A DNA stretch of 64,000 nucleotides, taken from the NCBI RefSeq assembly GCF_027941775.1, contig NZ_CP115917.1:1-64000 (forward strand), written 5' to 3'. This document shows positions 28,701 through 36,759 of the stretch, piece after piece (the stretch's first letter is position 1; each line of letters begins with the position of its first letter). This DNA comes from Tenacibaculum pacificus (lineage in GTDB: Bacteria; Bacteroidota; Bacteroidia; Flavobacteriales; Flavobacteriaceae). The notes below the pieces were generated by a model. The model was not told the origin of the DNA. It did no database searches and saw only the letters and a list, made by a program, of their open reading frames with translations. Made by a program: the position numbers and the translations under genes.

Positions 28701-29120
28701 ATTCCTGATGCTTACGTAAATTCGGTAACTGAAAGATTAAGTTTATATAATGATTTAGGAAACTTAACAAAAGAAGAAGAGTTATTAACATTTGAAAGTC
28801 AAATTGTTGATAGGTTTGGCGAATATCCGCCAGAAGTACAAGATTTATTAGACAGCGTTCGCATAAAATGGTTGGCGAAAGAGTTAGGACTTGAAAAAAT
28901 CATATTAAAACAAAAACGCTTATTAGGATATTTTATATCTGATCAACAAAGTTCATTTTATGAAACCGAAGCGTTTACAAAGACGTTACAATATGTACAA
29001 CAAAATCCGAAAAGTTGTGTAATGAAAGAGAAAGATACTAAAAATGGAAAAAGATTATTAGTTACTTTTATTCGAATTGATTCGGTAAAAACAGCTTTAA
29101 ATTTATTACAAAAAATATAA
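25788..29120 (+). CDS. mfd: Transcription-repair coupling factor Mfd
   Basis: This 1110-residue protein has the full Mfd order. A UvrB-homology region (about 1-350) is followed by the RNA polymerase interaction domain (IGDYVTHIDHGIGKFGGLQK). The translocase comes next, with Walker A GDVGFGKTE (from residue 581) and the DEEQ box (682-685, LLVIDEEQKFG). The TATPIPRTL motif, DVLVSTTIIESGLDVPNANT, QMRGRVGRSN and a C-terminal inhibitory domain complete it. It displaces RNA polymerase stalled at lesions and recruits UvrA. The start codon is TTG, chosen because it follows the -7 element and gives the N-terminus MSKQLIVNHY. It is probably co-transcribed with the broken hydrolase gene 1 nt downstream. 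Confidence 0.97.
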   Translation: MSKQLIVNHYQQSDTIKQIVKELQQEQNHFQISNLVGSSLSFVISETFKKAEKPYLLIFNDKEEAAYYLNDLEQLLGDKNVLFYPGSYRRPYQIEETDNANVLLRSEVLNRINSRRKPAVIVTYPTALFEKVVTKKELDKNTLKIKVGENVSPDFVNEVLFEYHFNRVDFVTEPGDFSVRGGIIDIFSFSNDEPYRMEFFGDEVESIRTFDVETQLSKEKHQKISIMPNVENKGLQENRESFLKYISAKTAIFVKDITTIKTNLDTFFKKAELSFDELSKEIKRSKPSELFCDGALIQQELQQFTTVNMSKSSIKNVTNITFDTTAQPSFNKKFDLLIQNFNEFSAKGFTNYIFCSNDKQAQRFHDIFDDNDAEVSYETIVFPLYQGFVDNQNKIVCYTDHQIFERYYKFRLKNGYEKKQSITLQELTRLEIGDYVTHIDHGIGKFGGLQKIDVEGKKQEAIKLIYGDRDILYVSIHSLHKISKFNGKDGKPPKIYKLGSGAWKKVKQKTKARVKHIAFNLIQLYAKRKLQKGYAFAPDTHMQHELEASFIYEDTPDQFTSTQDVKNDMEKPQPMDRLVCGDVGFGKTEVAIRAAFKAVDNGKQVAVLVPTTILAFQHFKTFTERLKDFPVTVDYLNRFRTVKQRNTVLEGVANGSVDIVIGTHQLTNKKLQFKNLGLLVIDEEQKFGVAVKDKLKTIKENVDTLTLTATPIPRTLQFSLMAARDLSVIKTAPPNRHPIETNVIRFSEETIRDAISYEISRGGQVFFIHNRIENIKEVAGLLQRLVPNAKIGIGHGQMEGKKLEELMLGFMNNEFDVLVSTTIIESGLDVPNANTIFINNANNFGLSDLHQMRGRVGRSNKKAFCYFITPAYHMMTTDARKRIEALELFSELGSGLNIAMKDLEIRGAGDLLGGEQSGFINDIGFETYQKILQEAIEELKENEFKELYVTDENTPKEYVKDVQIETDFEILIPDAYVNSVTERLSLYNDLGNLTKEEELLTFESQIVDRFGEYPPEVQDLLDSVRIKWLAKELGLEKIILKQKRLLGYFISDQQSSFYETEAFTKTLQYVQQNPKSCVMKEKDTKNGKRLLVTFIRIDSVKTALNLLQKI

Positions 29121-29121
29121 T

Positions 29122-29683
29122 ATGGCATCAATATTTGGTCATGCAATTGCTGCTTTAGCACTTGGAAAAGGGTTTTCGAAAACAATAGTAAATTGGAAGT
29201 TTCTTTTACTTGGCGTTATTTGTTCGGTATTACCAGATGCTGATGTAATCGGTTTTAGCTTTGGAATTAAATATGAAAGTTTTTGGGGACATCGAGGATT
29301 TTCGCATTCGTTACTTTTTGCTTTAATTATTGGGGTTTTAATTACAACTATTTTTTACAGAAAAGATTTAGTGTCTAAAAAAGGAATAACTTTTATATTT
29401 TTTTACAATATGTACAGCATCTCATGCTGTTTTAGATGCTTTAACAACAGGAGGTTTAGGAGTTGCATTTTTTTCTCCTTTTGATACGACACGTTATTTT
29501 TTTCCGTGGCGACCTATAAAAGTTTCCCCCATTGGTGTGGAACGTTTTTTTGGTGAAAGAGGTATTAAAGTATTAAAAAGTGAGTTCCTTTGGATAGGAA
29601 TTCCGAGTGTTTTATATGTATTAATTATTCAATATTTTAAAAGAATAAAATCAACAAAATTAAAAATAAACAATGGAGAATAA
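29122..29683 (+). pseudogene. Membrane-bound metal-dependent hydrolase (YdjM type), frameshifted
   Basis: The first frame runs from ATG 29122 and encodes the family's N-terminus: IFGHAIAALALGKG, then CSVLPDADVIGF, then WGHRGFSHSLLFALIIG. It leaves register in a run of seven T at 29398-29404. After loss of one T the other frame continues the same protein (TICTASHAVLDALTTGGLG, SPFDTTRYFFPWRPIKVSP) to a TAA at 29681-29683, overlapping the next gene by 11 nt. The repaired product would be about 186 residues. The HGxxHS, DxD and HAxxDxxT metal motifs of the YdjM/DUF457 family are all present across the two frames. Hence a recent lesion, a sequencing error, or slippage. Confidence 0.8.
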
Positions 29684-30530
29684 TCATACTAAAAATTTAG
29701 CTGGTTTATTATTAGCAACTTTATTTATAAGTACATCAGGTGTTTTAGGAAGATATATAGCGATGCCTTCTGAAGTAATTATTTGGTTTCGCTCAGTTTT
29801 TGCGATGCTAATTTTATTTGCTTTTTGTAAGTTTAAAAAAATTGATTTAACTATAAAATCAAGCAAACATATTTTTCCGTTTATTATTAGCGGAATTTTT
29901 ATGGCTGCTCATTGGATTACTTATTTTTATGCCTTAAAATTATCGAGTGTTGCTATTGGAATGCTCTCTTTATACACTTTTCCTGTGATGGTTGCTTTTT
30001 TAGAACCCTTGTTTTTAAAAGTGAAATTTAATCCGATTTATCTTGTTTTGGGCTGTATGGTTTTGCTAGGCGTTTATATTTTAGCTCCTGAATTTAATTT
30101 AGAAAGTTCCAATGTTCAAGGGATTTTATTCGGATTACTTTCGGCATTGTTTTATGCTATCAGAATTTTGATGTTAAAGCAATATGTAATTCAATATAAC
30201 GGAACAATGTTGATGTTTTATCAAACTTTAATTATTACGATTTGTTTGTTACCAGTATTGTTTTTTATGGATGTTTCAGGTTTTACAAATCAATATCCAT
30301 ATGTGTTATTATTGGCACTTTTAACCACGGCAATAGGGCATAGTTTAATGGTACATTCTTTACAGTTTTTTACAGTTTCAACATCTAGTATTATTAGTAG
30401 TGTACAACCTATTTTCGGAATTATTTTGGCATTTATCTTTTTAAATGAAATACCAACATGGAATACTTTTATAGGAGGTTCATTAATATTAGCAACGGTA
30501 GTTATTGAAAGTATCCGAAGTAAAAATTAA
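29673..30530 (+). CDS. DMT-superfamily (EamA) transporter
   Basis: This 285-residue protein has ten predicted membrane helices arranged as two EamA repeats. Typical phrases are LFISTSGVLGRYIAMPSEVI, AAHWITYFYALKLSSVAIGM, and in the second repeat LQFFTVSTSSIISSVQPIFG. Such carriers export amino acids, metabolites or drugs across the inner membrane; the substrate cannot be read from sequence. The ATG overlaps the end of the frameshifted hydrolase by 11 nt, suggesting translational coupling in the mfd-hydrolase-EamA run. Its stop overlaps the stop of the opposite-strand gene by 4 bp, with no terminator visible. Confidence 0.88.
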   Translation: MENNHTKNLAGLLLATLFISTSGVLGRYIAMPSEVIIWFRSVFAMLILFAFCKFKKIDLTIKSSKHIFPFIISGIFMAAHWITYFYALKLSSVAIGMLSLYTFPVMVAFLEPLFLKVKFNPIYLVLGCMVLLGVYILAPEFNLESSNVQGILFGLLSALFYAIRILMLKQYVIQYNGTMLMFYQTLIITICLLPVLFFMDVSGFTNQYPYVLLLALLTTAIGHSLMVHSLQFFTVSTSSIISSVQPIFGIILAFIFLNEIPTWNTFIGGSLILATVVIESIRSKN

Positions 30531-31612
30531 TACGGTTTTTGTTGTTGTTCTATAATACTTTTAAGCGTTACATCTTCATAATTTCTACGAACAAAAGTTA
30601 GTGCATTTTCTAATATTTGTCCCATACCATCACTATCTCTAAAATTTATGTCACCTGTAAAATCAAAAATTTCGGTTTTTAGTTTTTCTATATTTTTAGG
30701 GATAGAAATGGTATCTGATTTCATTGCAGTAACTAATCTGCTTAAACGAGAACGAGAACCTAAAATTCGTTTTGCTACAATTGAACGTTCTTCTAGTTGA
30801 TATTGTTCAATAGAATCGGATGTTAATTTTTGGGCTACTAATTGCACCATTTTTAAATTTTCTTTAAAAAACTGCGGGTAATAGACTTTAAATTTACCTT
30901 CATAACATTGTTGATCAAAATCGATAGGTCTAATTTTATATACCACATTTTCAAAATCATGTGTAGGAACAACCACGTAATTATACGAACGCATATCGCC
31001 TAACAAACGAATCATACAACGTTCGTTAAACTTTACAAACTCTTTGGCTATTTGCGCTTTTTCAATTTCTAAACAATCATCTAAATAATTTTTGATAAAA
31101 ACATCCCCTGGAATTCCTGAAATATGTTCTTCAATTAAGGTGTCTTTATAAACTAAAAAGTTCAAATTATAAGGTGATAAAATATCTTCTAATTCTAATC
31201 CATAAATACGAGAAGCATCTGTTTTTTTAACGTAAAAGTAAGTGTAATTATCATTTAAAATATTACGAACCTTTACTCTAAATGGCTGAGAGTTTCCAAA
31301 AGTACAGAAATCTACAGCATCAATATTTAAATGTTTTATACTTGCATCTGAACCGTTTGAATGTAAAATATTATATATTTTTTTTAAACTGAAATCTATT
31401 TCTTCACGTTCAAATTCATTGTAATAAACACGTACCCATAAAGTATCATTATCATATTTATCATAGACTGTTATAGCACCCTGATAACGTAATAAATCAT
31501 CATAAAAAATAGGTATTTGAATGGTTCTATTATGTCTTTTTAAATAAAGTCCTAATTTTTTATTAACAGGATATGCAGGTTTTCTTTGAGATATTAATCT
31601 TTCTTCAGCCAT
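30527..31612 (-). CDS. Uncharacterised protein with a kinase-like catalytic core
   Basis: I do not recognise a named family for this 361-residue protein. The central part reads like a divergent protein-kinase/aminoglycoside-phosphotransferase core. A strand with lysines (YTYFYVKKTDASRI) is followed by a catalytic-loop-like LLGDMRSYNYVVVP, in which D206 and N211 keep the DxxxxN spacing. A metal-aspartate-like segment IRPIDFDQQ (D231) follows. The N-terminal 110 residues are beta-rich and the C-terminal 100 are helical. There is no signal peptide or membrane segment. It is next to dprA (12 nt after its stop) and likely co-transcribed. The kinase reading is inference from spacing alone. Confidence 0.5.
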   Translation of the reverse strand: MAEERLISQRKPAYPVNKKLGLYLKRHNRTIQIPIFYDDLLRYQGAITVYDKYDNDTLWVRVYYNEFEREEIDFSLKKIYNILHSNGSDASIKHLNIDAVDFCTFGNSQPFRVKVRNILNDNYTYFYVKKTDASRIYGLELEDILSPYNLNFLVYKDTLIEEHISGIPGDVFIKNYLDDCLEIEKAQIAKEFVKFNERCMIRLLGDMRSYNYVVVPTHDFENVVYKIRPIDFDQQCYEGKFKVYYPQFFKENLKMVQLVAQKLTSDSIEQYQLEERSIVAKRILGSRSRLSRLVTAMKSDTISIPKNIEKLKTEIFDFTGDINFRDSDGMGQILENALTFVRRNYEDVTLKSIIEQQQKPY

Positions 31613-31624
31613 GTTTCAAAGATA

Positions 31625-32728
31625 CTAAACCTCAAACAGTTTACCAGGTAAAGGCTTAATAACTCCTTTAAGTTCCATTTCGAGTACTAAAGATGATAAT
31701 TTATAAACAGGAATTTCACATTTATAGGCAATTACATCAAATAATTGTTTGCCATTTTTTGATAAATAATCGTGTATTTTTTGTTCAGAATCGTTTAAGG
31801 TAACAAATAATTGGTTTTGTATAGTAGCTATATTTTTTGATAAAGTAACATCCCAATTAAGCATTTTTATAATATCATCAGCACTATTTAATAAATGTGC
31901 TTGGTTGTTTTTGATAAGGTTATTACAGCCTTTACTGTAAGTATCATAAGTTCTACCTGGCACTGCAAAAACATCTCTATTATAAGAGTTTGCAATATCG
32001 GCAGTAACTAGTGAGCCTCCTTTTCCTGCGGATTCGATTACGATAGTAGCTTTTGATAGTCCAGCAACAATTCTATTTCTTTTTAAAAAATTATCACGTA
32101 GTGGTTGTTCTTCATGCCAAAAATCAGTAATAAATCCACCATTTTTAGTTACTTCTGTACAGTATTTTTTATGTGTATTCGGATATATCATTTCTAATCC
32201 ATGGGCTAAAACTCCAACTGTTTGTAAATCATTTTCAATGGCTACTTTGTGTGCACAAATATCAACACCATATGCAAAACCACTTATAATTATTGGGTTA
32301 TGTACTGCTAAATCAGTTATAAGTTGATTACAAAAATCACGTCCATAAGTGGTGATTTTTCGAGTACCAACAATTGAAATTATCTTTTGACTATTCAAAT
32401 TGATATTTCCATCTTTAAAAAATAGAATAGGAGCATCAATACAGTTTTTTAAGTTTTGAGGATAATCGGCATCTAAAAAATAAGAATATTGAATGTTATT
32501 TTTGATGATATAATCAAACTCTTTTTCAGCTTTTTTTAAGTTTTCAGTATTTAATAATTGTTGTATAATATGATTTCCTATTCCGTTTATTTTATATAGA
32601 GTGCTTGCTTTTTCTTTGAATATTTGCTCAACATTACCTGTAGCTGTAATTAATTTTTTAGCTAAAATATCACCTACATTTTTGGTTGCTTGTAGACGTA
32701 AAATAGCTAATAACTTCTCAGAATTCAT
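31625..32728 (-). CDS. dprA: DNA-processing protein DprA
   Basis: This 367-residue protein has a helix-hairpin-helix-like N-terminus (LYKINGIGNHIIQQLL). The Rossmann-type DprA domain follows: ISIVGTRKITTYGRDFC, ISGFAYGVDICAHKVAI, VGVLAHGLEMIYPNTHK, IVESAGKGGSLVTADIAN and RDVFAVPG. A C-terminal winged-helix domain is at about 300-367. DprA binds incoming single-stranded DNA and loads RecA during natural transformation. No other competence gene is close, although the MBL protein at 20959 is ComEC-like only in fold. It is the first gene of the pair with the kinase-like protein. Confidence 0.95.
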   Translation of the reverse strand: MNSEKLLAILRLQATKNVGDILAKKLITATGNVEQIFKEKASTLYKINGIGNHIIQQLLNTENLKKAEKEFDYIIKNNIQYSYFLDADYPQNLKNCIDAPILFFKDGNINLNSQKIISIVGTRKITTYGRDFCNQLITDLAVHNPIIISGFAYGVDICAHKVAIENDLQTVGVLAHGLEMIYPNTHKKYCTEVTKNGGFITDFWHEEQPLRDNFLKRNRIVAGLSKATIVIESAGKGGSLVTADIANSYNRDVFAVPGRTYDTYSKGCNNLIKNNQAHLLNSADDIIKMLNWDVTLSKNIATIQNQLFVTLNDSEQKIHDYLSKNGKQLFDVIAYKCEIPVYKLSSLVLEMELKGVIKPLPGKLFEV

Positions 32729-32842
32729 GTGGTAATGTTTTGATTATCAATGTGTGAAAATACTATTAATAAGATTAAATAACAAACAGAAACAACTACT
32801 TTTAAGGAGGTATAACCTTAAAAAATAAAGTTGATTTAACTC

Positions 32843-32875
32843 TTGTATTATTTATTAGCTTTATATATATCTTTG
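32843..32875 (+). promoter_or_regulatory. Promoter for the thioesterase gene
   Basis: TTG at 32843-32845 and TATCTTTG (TAnnTTTG) at 32868-32875 are 22 nt apart. The start codon lies 16 nt downstream. Confidence 0.5.
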
Positions 32876-32891
32876 CATTAAAATTTAACTG

Positions 32892-33410
32892 ATGACAGCT
32901 AAAACACCTATAGAATCATTAACAGTACTTACTGACCTTGTTTTACCAGGAGAAACAAATTATTTAGATAATCTTTTTGGAGGAGAATTATTAGCACGTA
33001 TGGATAGAGCTTGTAGTATTGCTGCCCGCCGTCATTCAAGAAGAATTGTGGTTACTGCATCAGTTAATCATGTTGCTTTTACAAAATCAGTTCCTGTAGG
33101 AAGTGTTGTTACATTGGAAGCAAAGGTTTCAAGAGCATTTAGATCATCAATGGAAGTATATGTTGATGTTTGGACTGAAGACCGTCAATCAGGAGAAAGA
33201 ACAAAGGTTAATGAAGGTATTTATACATTTGTTGCTGTAAATGAAACAGGAAAACCTGTACCTGTTCCTTCAATTACACCAGAAACAGAGTTAGAAAAGA
33301 AACGTTTCGATGGTGCTTTACGTAGAAAACAATTAAGTTTAGTTTTGGCTGGTAAATTAGATCCGAAAGAAGCAACCGAATTAAAAGCATTATTTTTAGG
33401 AGAAGAATAA
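32892..33410 (+). CDS. Acyl-CoA thioesterase (hotdog fold)
   Basis: This 172-residue protein belongs to the hotdog thioesterase class with YciA/BACH-like elements: LVLPGETNYLDNLFGGELLA, MDRACSIAARRHSRR and VVTASVNHVAFTKSVPVGSV, followed by a strand-rich second half. The Asn/Asp and Gly residues around the first helix match acyl-CoA-binding positions of the family. It hydrolyses acyl-CoA to free acid and CoA in the cytoplasm; chain-length preference is unknown. It is monocistronic, with its own promoter and a terminator at 33460-33491. Confidence 0.87.
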   Translation: MTAKTPIESLTVLTDLVLPGETNYLDNLFGGELLARMDRACSIAARRHSRRIVVTASVNHVAFTKSVPVGSVVTLEAKVSRAFRSSMEVYVDVWTEDRQSGERTKVNEGIYTFVAVNETGKPVPVPSITPETELEKKRFDGALRRKQLSLVLAGKLDPKEATELKALFLGEE

Positions 33411-33459
33411 TATTACTGAAAATCTTAATAAATTTTTTATAATTCCTCAAATACCTTGA

Positions 33460-33494
33460 AAACTTTAGTCTTATTTAAAAGACTAAAGTTTTTA
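33460..33494. terminator. Bidirectional intrinsic terminator
   Basis: A 13-bp stem (AAACTTTAGTCTT / AAGACTAAAGTTT, loop of 6) is followed by a T run. It lies between the convergent thioesterase and AI-2E permease genes and abuts the permease stop codon. Confidence 0.8.
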
Positions 33495-34526
33495 TATTTC
33501 ATCTATTTCGCCATTTTCAGATAAAAAAATTGCCATTGTTTTTGTTTTTTCAAATTGAGAAAACACAATAATCATAATTACGGTAATTGGTACACTTAAA
33601 ATCATTCCTGTAACGCCCCAAATTTTACCCCAAATAGCTAACGATAATATCGTTACTAGTGGGCTTAAATTTAGCGATTTCCCAAATAATTTAGGTTCAA
33701 TAATATTACCAACAATTATTTGAATAGACCCAACAGCGGCAAGTACAATTAAAAAAGGTGGAAATTCACCAAATTGTATAAGGCTAAAAATAGCAGGAAA
33801 AACAGTTCCTATTAAAGAACCAATAGTTGGTATATAGTTTAATAAAAAAATTAAAAAAGCCCAAAATGGCGCACTGTCTACGCCTACTAATAGTAAAACG
33901 ATATAACTTAAAATACCTGTAAGTAAGCTTACGTAGGTTTTTAGTCTAAGATAATTTGAAACAGAAAATTCTATTTTAGCAATCATAGATTGCATGTTGG
34001 TAAACTTATTTCCTTTTGCTTCAAATACTTTAATTAGTTTCTTTTTAAAGCTACTTTCTTCTAAAAATATAAATAAAGCATAAATAATAATCATAAAAGT
34101 ATCTCCTAACAAACTACTAATTCCGTTTGCAATATCTCCTAAAACCGATCCATAATTAAAATCACCTATAAAAGATTTTACTAATTTGATAATATCAATA
34201 TTAAAATAGGCATCTAATTTTTTTATAATAGCACCAATATTAGGTTCATATTTTGAATAAGATGTTGATAAATTAGTAATACTATTAGTTATTATTTCTG
34301 ACATAAAACTAAAGCTCAAAATAATAAAAGTAAACACAAAAATATTACTCAACCAAATAGGAATAAATTTAGTTGCGAAAGGTATTTTATAAATAGTTTT
34401 TCGTATTTCTCGTGTTAAAAACCAAAAAATTAAGGCAAAAATAAACGGAATTAATATCCCTTTACCGATAACCAATGCAGCTATGATAACAACAATAATA
34501 ATGCTGAAATTTGCGGAATTTTTCAA
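33492..34526 (-). CDS. AI-2E family transporter (PerM-like permease)
   Basis: This 344-residue protein has about eight membrane helices. The AI-2E/UPF0118 hallmarks are present: a paired N-terminal hairpin (IIIVVIIAALVIGKGILIPF), the long extracytoplasmic segment around NLSTSYSKYEPNIGAIIKKL, and the late FLLNYIPTIGSLIGTVFPAI and IIVGNIIEPKLFGKSLNLSP. Members move autoinducer-2, peptides or ions; the substrate is unknown here. The start codon is TTG (34526), 14 nt after the stop of the EnvC-like gene, with no in-frame ATG before the first helix. The gene ends the envelope operon. Confidence 0.85.
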   Translation of the reverse strand: MKNSANFSIIIVVIIAALVIGKGILIPFIFALIFWFLTREIRKTIYKIPFATKFIPIWLSNIFVFTFIILSFSFMSEIITNSITNLSTSYSKYEPNIGAIIKKLDAYFNIDIIKLVKSFIGDFNYGSVLGDIANGISSLLGDTFMIIIYALFIFLEESSFKKKLIKVFEAKGNKFTNMQSMIAKIEFSVSNYLRLKTYVSLLTGILSYIVLLLVGVDSAPFWAFLIFLLNYIPTIGSLIGTVFPAIFSLIQFGEFPPFLIVLAAVGSIQIIVGNIIEPKLFGKSLNLSPLVTILSLAIWGKIWGVTGMILSVPITVIMIIVFSQFEKTKTMAIFLSENGEIDEI

Positions 34527-34540
34527 TGTGGTATTATTAT

Positions 34541-35965
34541 TTAGTATTTATCCATTTTGCAGGATTTAATTTTTCGGTATTTTTAAATAATACAAAAAGT
34601 AACTTGGTTTTTCCTGATACTTTATCGGTAAAAACTTTTCCAACTTTTTCTCCAGTTTTTATGATATCTCCTTTTTTTACGTAAACTTTTTCAAGATTAT
34701 TATAAGCCGATATATAATTACCATGTTGTATTAATACAGATTTTTTACCTCCTGATTGTGATTGTAAAGCAAGAACTTTACCGTTAAAGATACTTTTAGC
34801 ATCGGTATTTTCTTTGGTAACAATATGTAATCCTGGACTATTAATATTAATTCCTGAAAATGTTGGATGTGGTTGTACTCCATATTTTCGTGTAATAATT
34901 CCTTTAACAGGCCAAGGTAAGTTACCTTTATTTTGTTCAAAATTTAGTAATAATTCTTTTTCATCATCATCTAAAACAAAAGTATTTGTTGTTTTTTTGC
35001 TTTCTTTTTTTATTTCGAGCTCTTTTTCCTTTTCTTTTTTCTTTGCAATTTCTAACTCTTTTGTTCTTTCTTCAGCAAGTTCTTTTGCTTTTTTTAGCGC
35101 AATATCTCTTTCTTTTTTATCAGCAAGTTCATTTGCTAATTTTCTAGCTTTTGCTAGTGCTAATTTTCTGGCTTTTTCTAAAGCTTTTGCTTTTGCTAGT
35201 GCTCTTGCTTTTGCAATTGCTCTTTTTCTTTCATTGGCTTTAGCAATTTCATATAAAATTAATTTATCGATACGAGCGGTAATTTGTTTTTCTTCTTTTA
35301 TTTTAGTTTGTAAATCTTGTTTGTATTTTTTTTCTTCTCCTTTTATTTTAGTAACTAAAGTTTCTTGTGCTTTTTTATCCGTTTCAATTTCTGATTTTTG
35401 TGATTTTTCATCAGAAATTAATAGTTCTTTCTTTTTTTCTTTTGGATTAAGGCATTATTAACTTTCTTAATTTCATCTGATTTTATAATGATTGCTTCTC
35501 CTTGTTTTTTGCGATAATCATTATATTGTTCCATATATTTTAAACGCTTATATGCCTGATGAAAACTTTCAGAAGATAGTAAAAACATGGCTTTACTTTG
35601 TTGAGATTTGCTTTTGTAGGTTTTCACAACCATATCAGCATACTCTTTTTTTAAGCTTTTAAGTTGCTTATTATAAGTTTTTAATTGCTTCTGATTTGCA
35701 CTTATTTCTTTTGATATTTTTTTAGATTCTAACTCAATAACTTTAATTAAACGTTCTCTTGTATCAATTTTTTGAGTTAAATCTTTTAAATCATCTAAGG
35801 CATTTCCTTTTTCTTTTTTGGTTTCAAACAATAAATTATTAATCTGCTTAATTTCATTTTTTAGCTTTTTATGTTTTTTTCAAGGCTTTTCCTTTCTTGA
35901 CTAAAAGAAGAAAAGCTAACCAAAACAAAGCATAAAAATGAGATATATAAAACAGTTTTTTTCAT
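34541..35965 (-). pseudogene. EnvC-like murein hydrolase activator with two compensating frameshifts
   Basis: Three segments make one protein of about 474 residues: a signal peptide (VLYISFLCFVLVSFSSFSQE), a coiled coil (QKIDTRERLIKVIELESKK onward), an Ala/Lys/Glu-rich helix, and a C-terminal LytM/M23 domain (PWPVKGIITRKYGVQPHPTF to the stop). The frame is lost in a 7-T run at 35874-35880 (eight expected) and regained at another 7-T run at 35432-35438 (six expected), so start and end are in register. The LytM domain lacks the HxxxD metal pair at SGININSPGLHIV, as in EnvC activators, which stimulate amidases rather than cut peptidoglycan. Position after the TPR and DUF4292 genes matches the conserved Bacteroidetes envelope operon. 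As read, only fragments would be made. Confidence 0.8.
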
Positions 35966-36735
35966 TATAATTTAATTTCTTTATAGCCGTTTGGCATTCT
36001 AAAATCAATATTTAATTTGGTGTTAAAATCAACCGAACGAGTTGTAATATCAATAGCAGTAACTTGTTTATGTTGTTTTGCGTTTATCTTTATTTTTTCA
36101 GGAAATAAGATGTTATTTTTATTTGAATAGCTAGGATATCTAATATCTAAACGCTGTTTTTTTGCTGAATTTACAATCGATTGTTTGTTCAGTTTATAAT
36201 GTATCGGATTTATAAGAAAGAATATATCAAATAACTCAGATTGTTTTTTAGGCGAAAGTTGATATGCTTTTTCAGTAATAACAACTTCTTGTCTTTTTGA
36301 TTTTACATTTAATAACGATTGCCCTAAAAGCATATTTTGTAATTGTTCAAAATTGATATCTGTTCCTAATAATTTTTTAAGCATAGAAAAATCTCCATCA
36401 AAATAATTTTTATAAAATGGCGAATAAAACTGCACTCTTGTAGGTGTAATTTTGGCTTTAAAAACGGTAATAAATTTAACACCTTTCAGCCAAATAACTT
36501 CTCCTTTTTTTATTTTCATTCTAACAGAAAAACCTACTTTTTCTTTAGTTGTGCTATAATTTACTTTTAAACGGGCATCAATATTTTTTTCATCAAAATT
36601 AGCTGCAACGTGTTTTTTTGCGACTCTTCTTGCAGATATTTCTTTAATTGTTGTCGAATTACCTGTTAAATTTTTACTTGATTTACAAGATGTAAAACTT
36701 AAAAATAAGATACTTAATATTACAAAATACTTCAT
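35965..36735 (-). CDS. DUF4292 family lipoprotein
   Basis: This 256-residue protein has a lipoprotein signal (ILSILFLSFTSCKSSKN, lipobox cysteine near residue 17). A mostly beta domain follows, containing RVAKKHVAANFDEKNIDARL, VRMKIKKGEVIWLKGVKF and TRVQFYSPFYKNYFDGDFSM. It resembles the LolA/LolB-like fold assigned to DUF4292, a Bacteroidetes family of unknown function. Its TAA shares one base with the ATG of the EnvC-like gene, and it follows the TPR gene by 24 nt, so these form one operon. A role in moving lipoproteins or lipids to the outer membrane is a reasonable guess, not shown. Confidence 0.8.
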   Translation of the reverse strand: MKYFVILSILFLSFTSCKSSKNLTGNSTTIKEISARRVAKKHVAANFDEKNIDARLKVNYSTTKEKVGFSVRMKIKKGEVIWLKGVKFITVFKAKITPTRVQFYSPFYKNYFDGDFSMLKKLLGTDINFEQLQNMLLGQSLLNVKSKRQEVVITEKAYQLSPKKQSELFDIFFLINPIHYKLNKQSIVNSAKKQRLDIRYPSYSNKNNILFPEKIKINAKQHKQVTAIDITTRSVDFNTKLNIDFRMPNGYKEIKL

Positions 36736-36759
36736 AAATGTTATAGTGGTGAAGAAAAA

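Noticed and set aside
34814..35461. 215-codon plus-strand open frame, Ser/Phe/Ala-rich
   Set aside because: It is the antisense image of the Ala/Lys/Glu-rich helix of the EnvC-like gene; it has no recognisable domain and reflects codon bias of the real strand.
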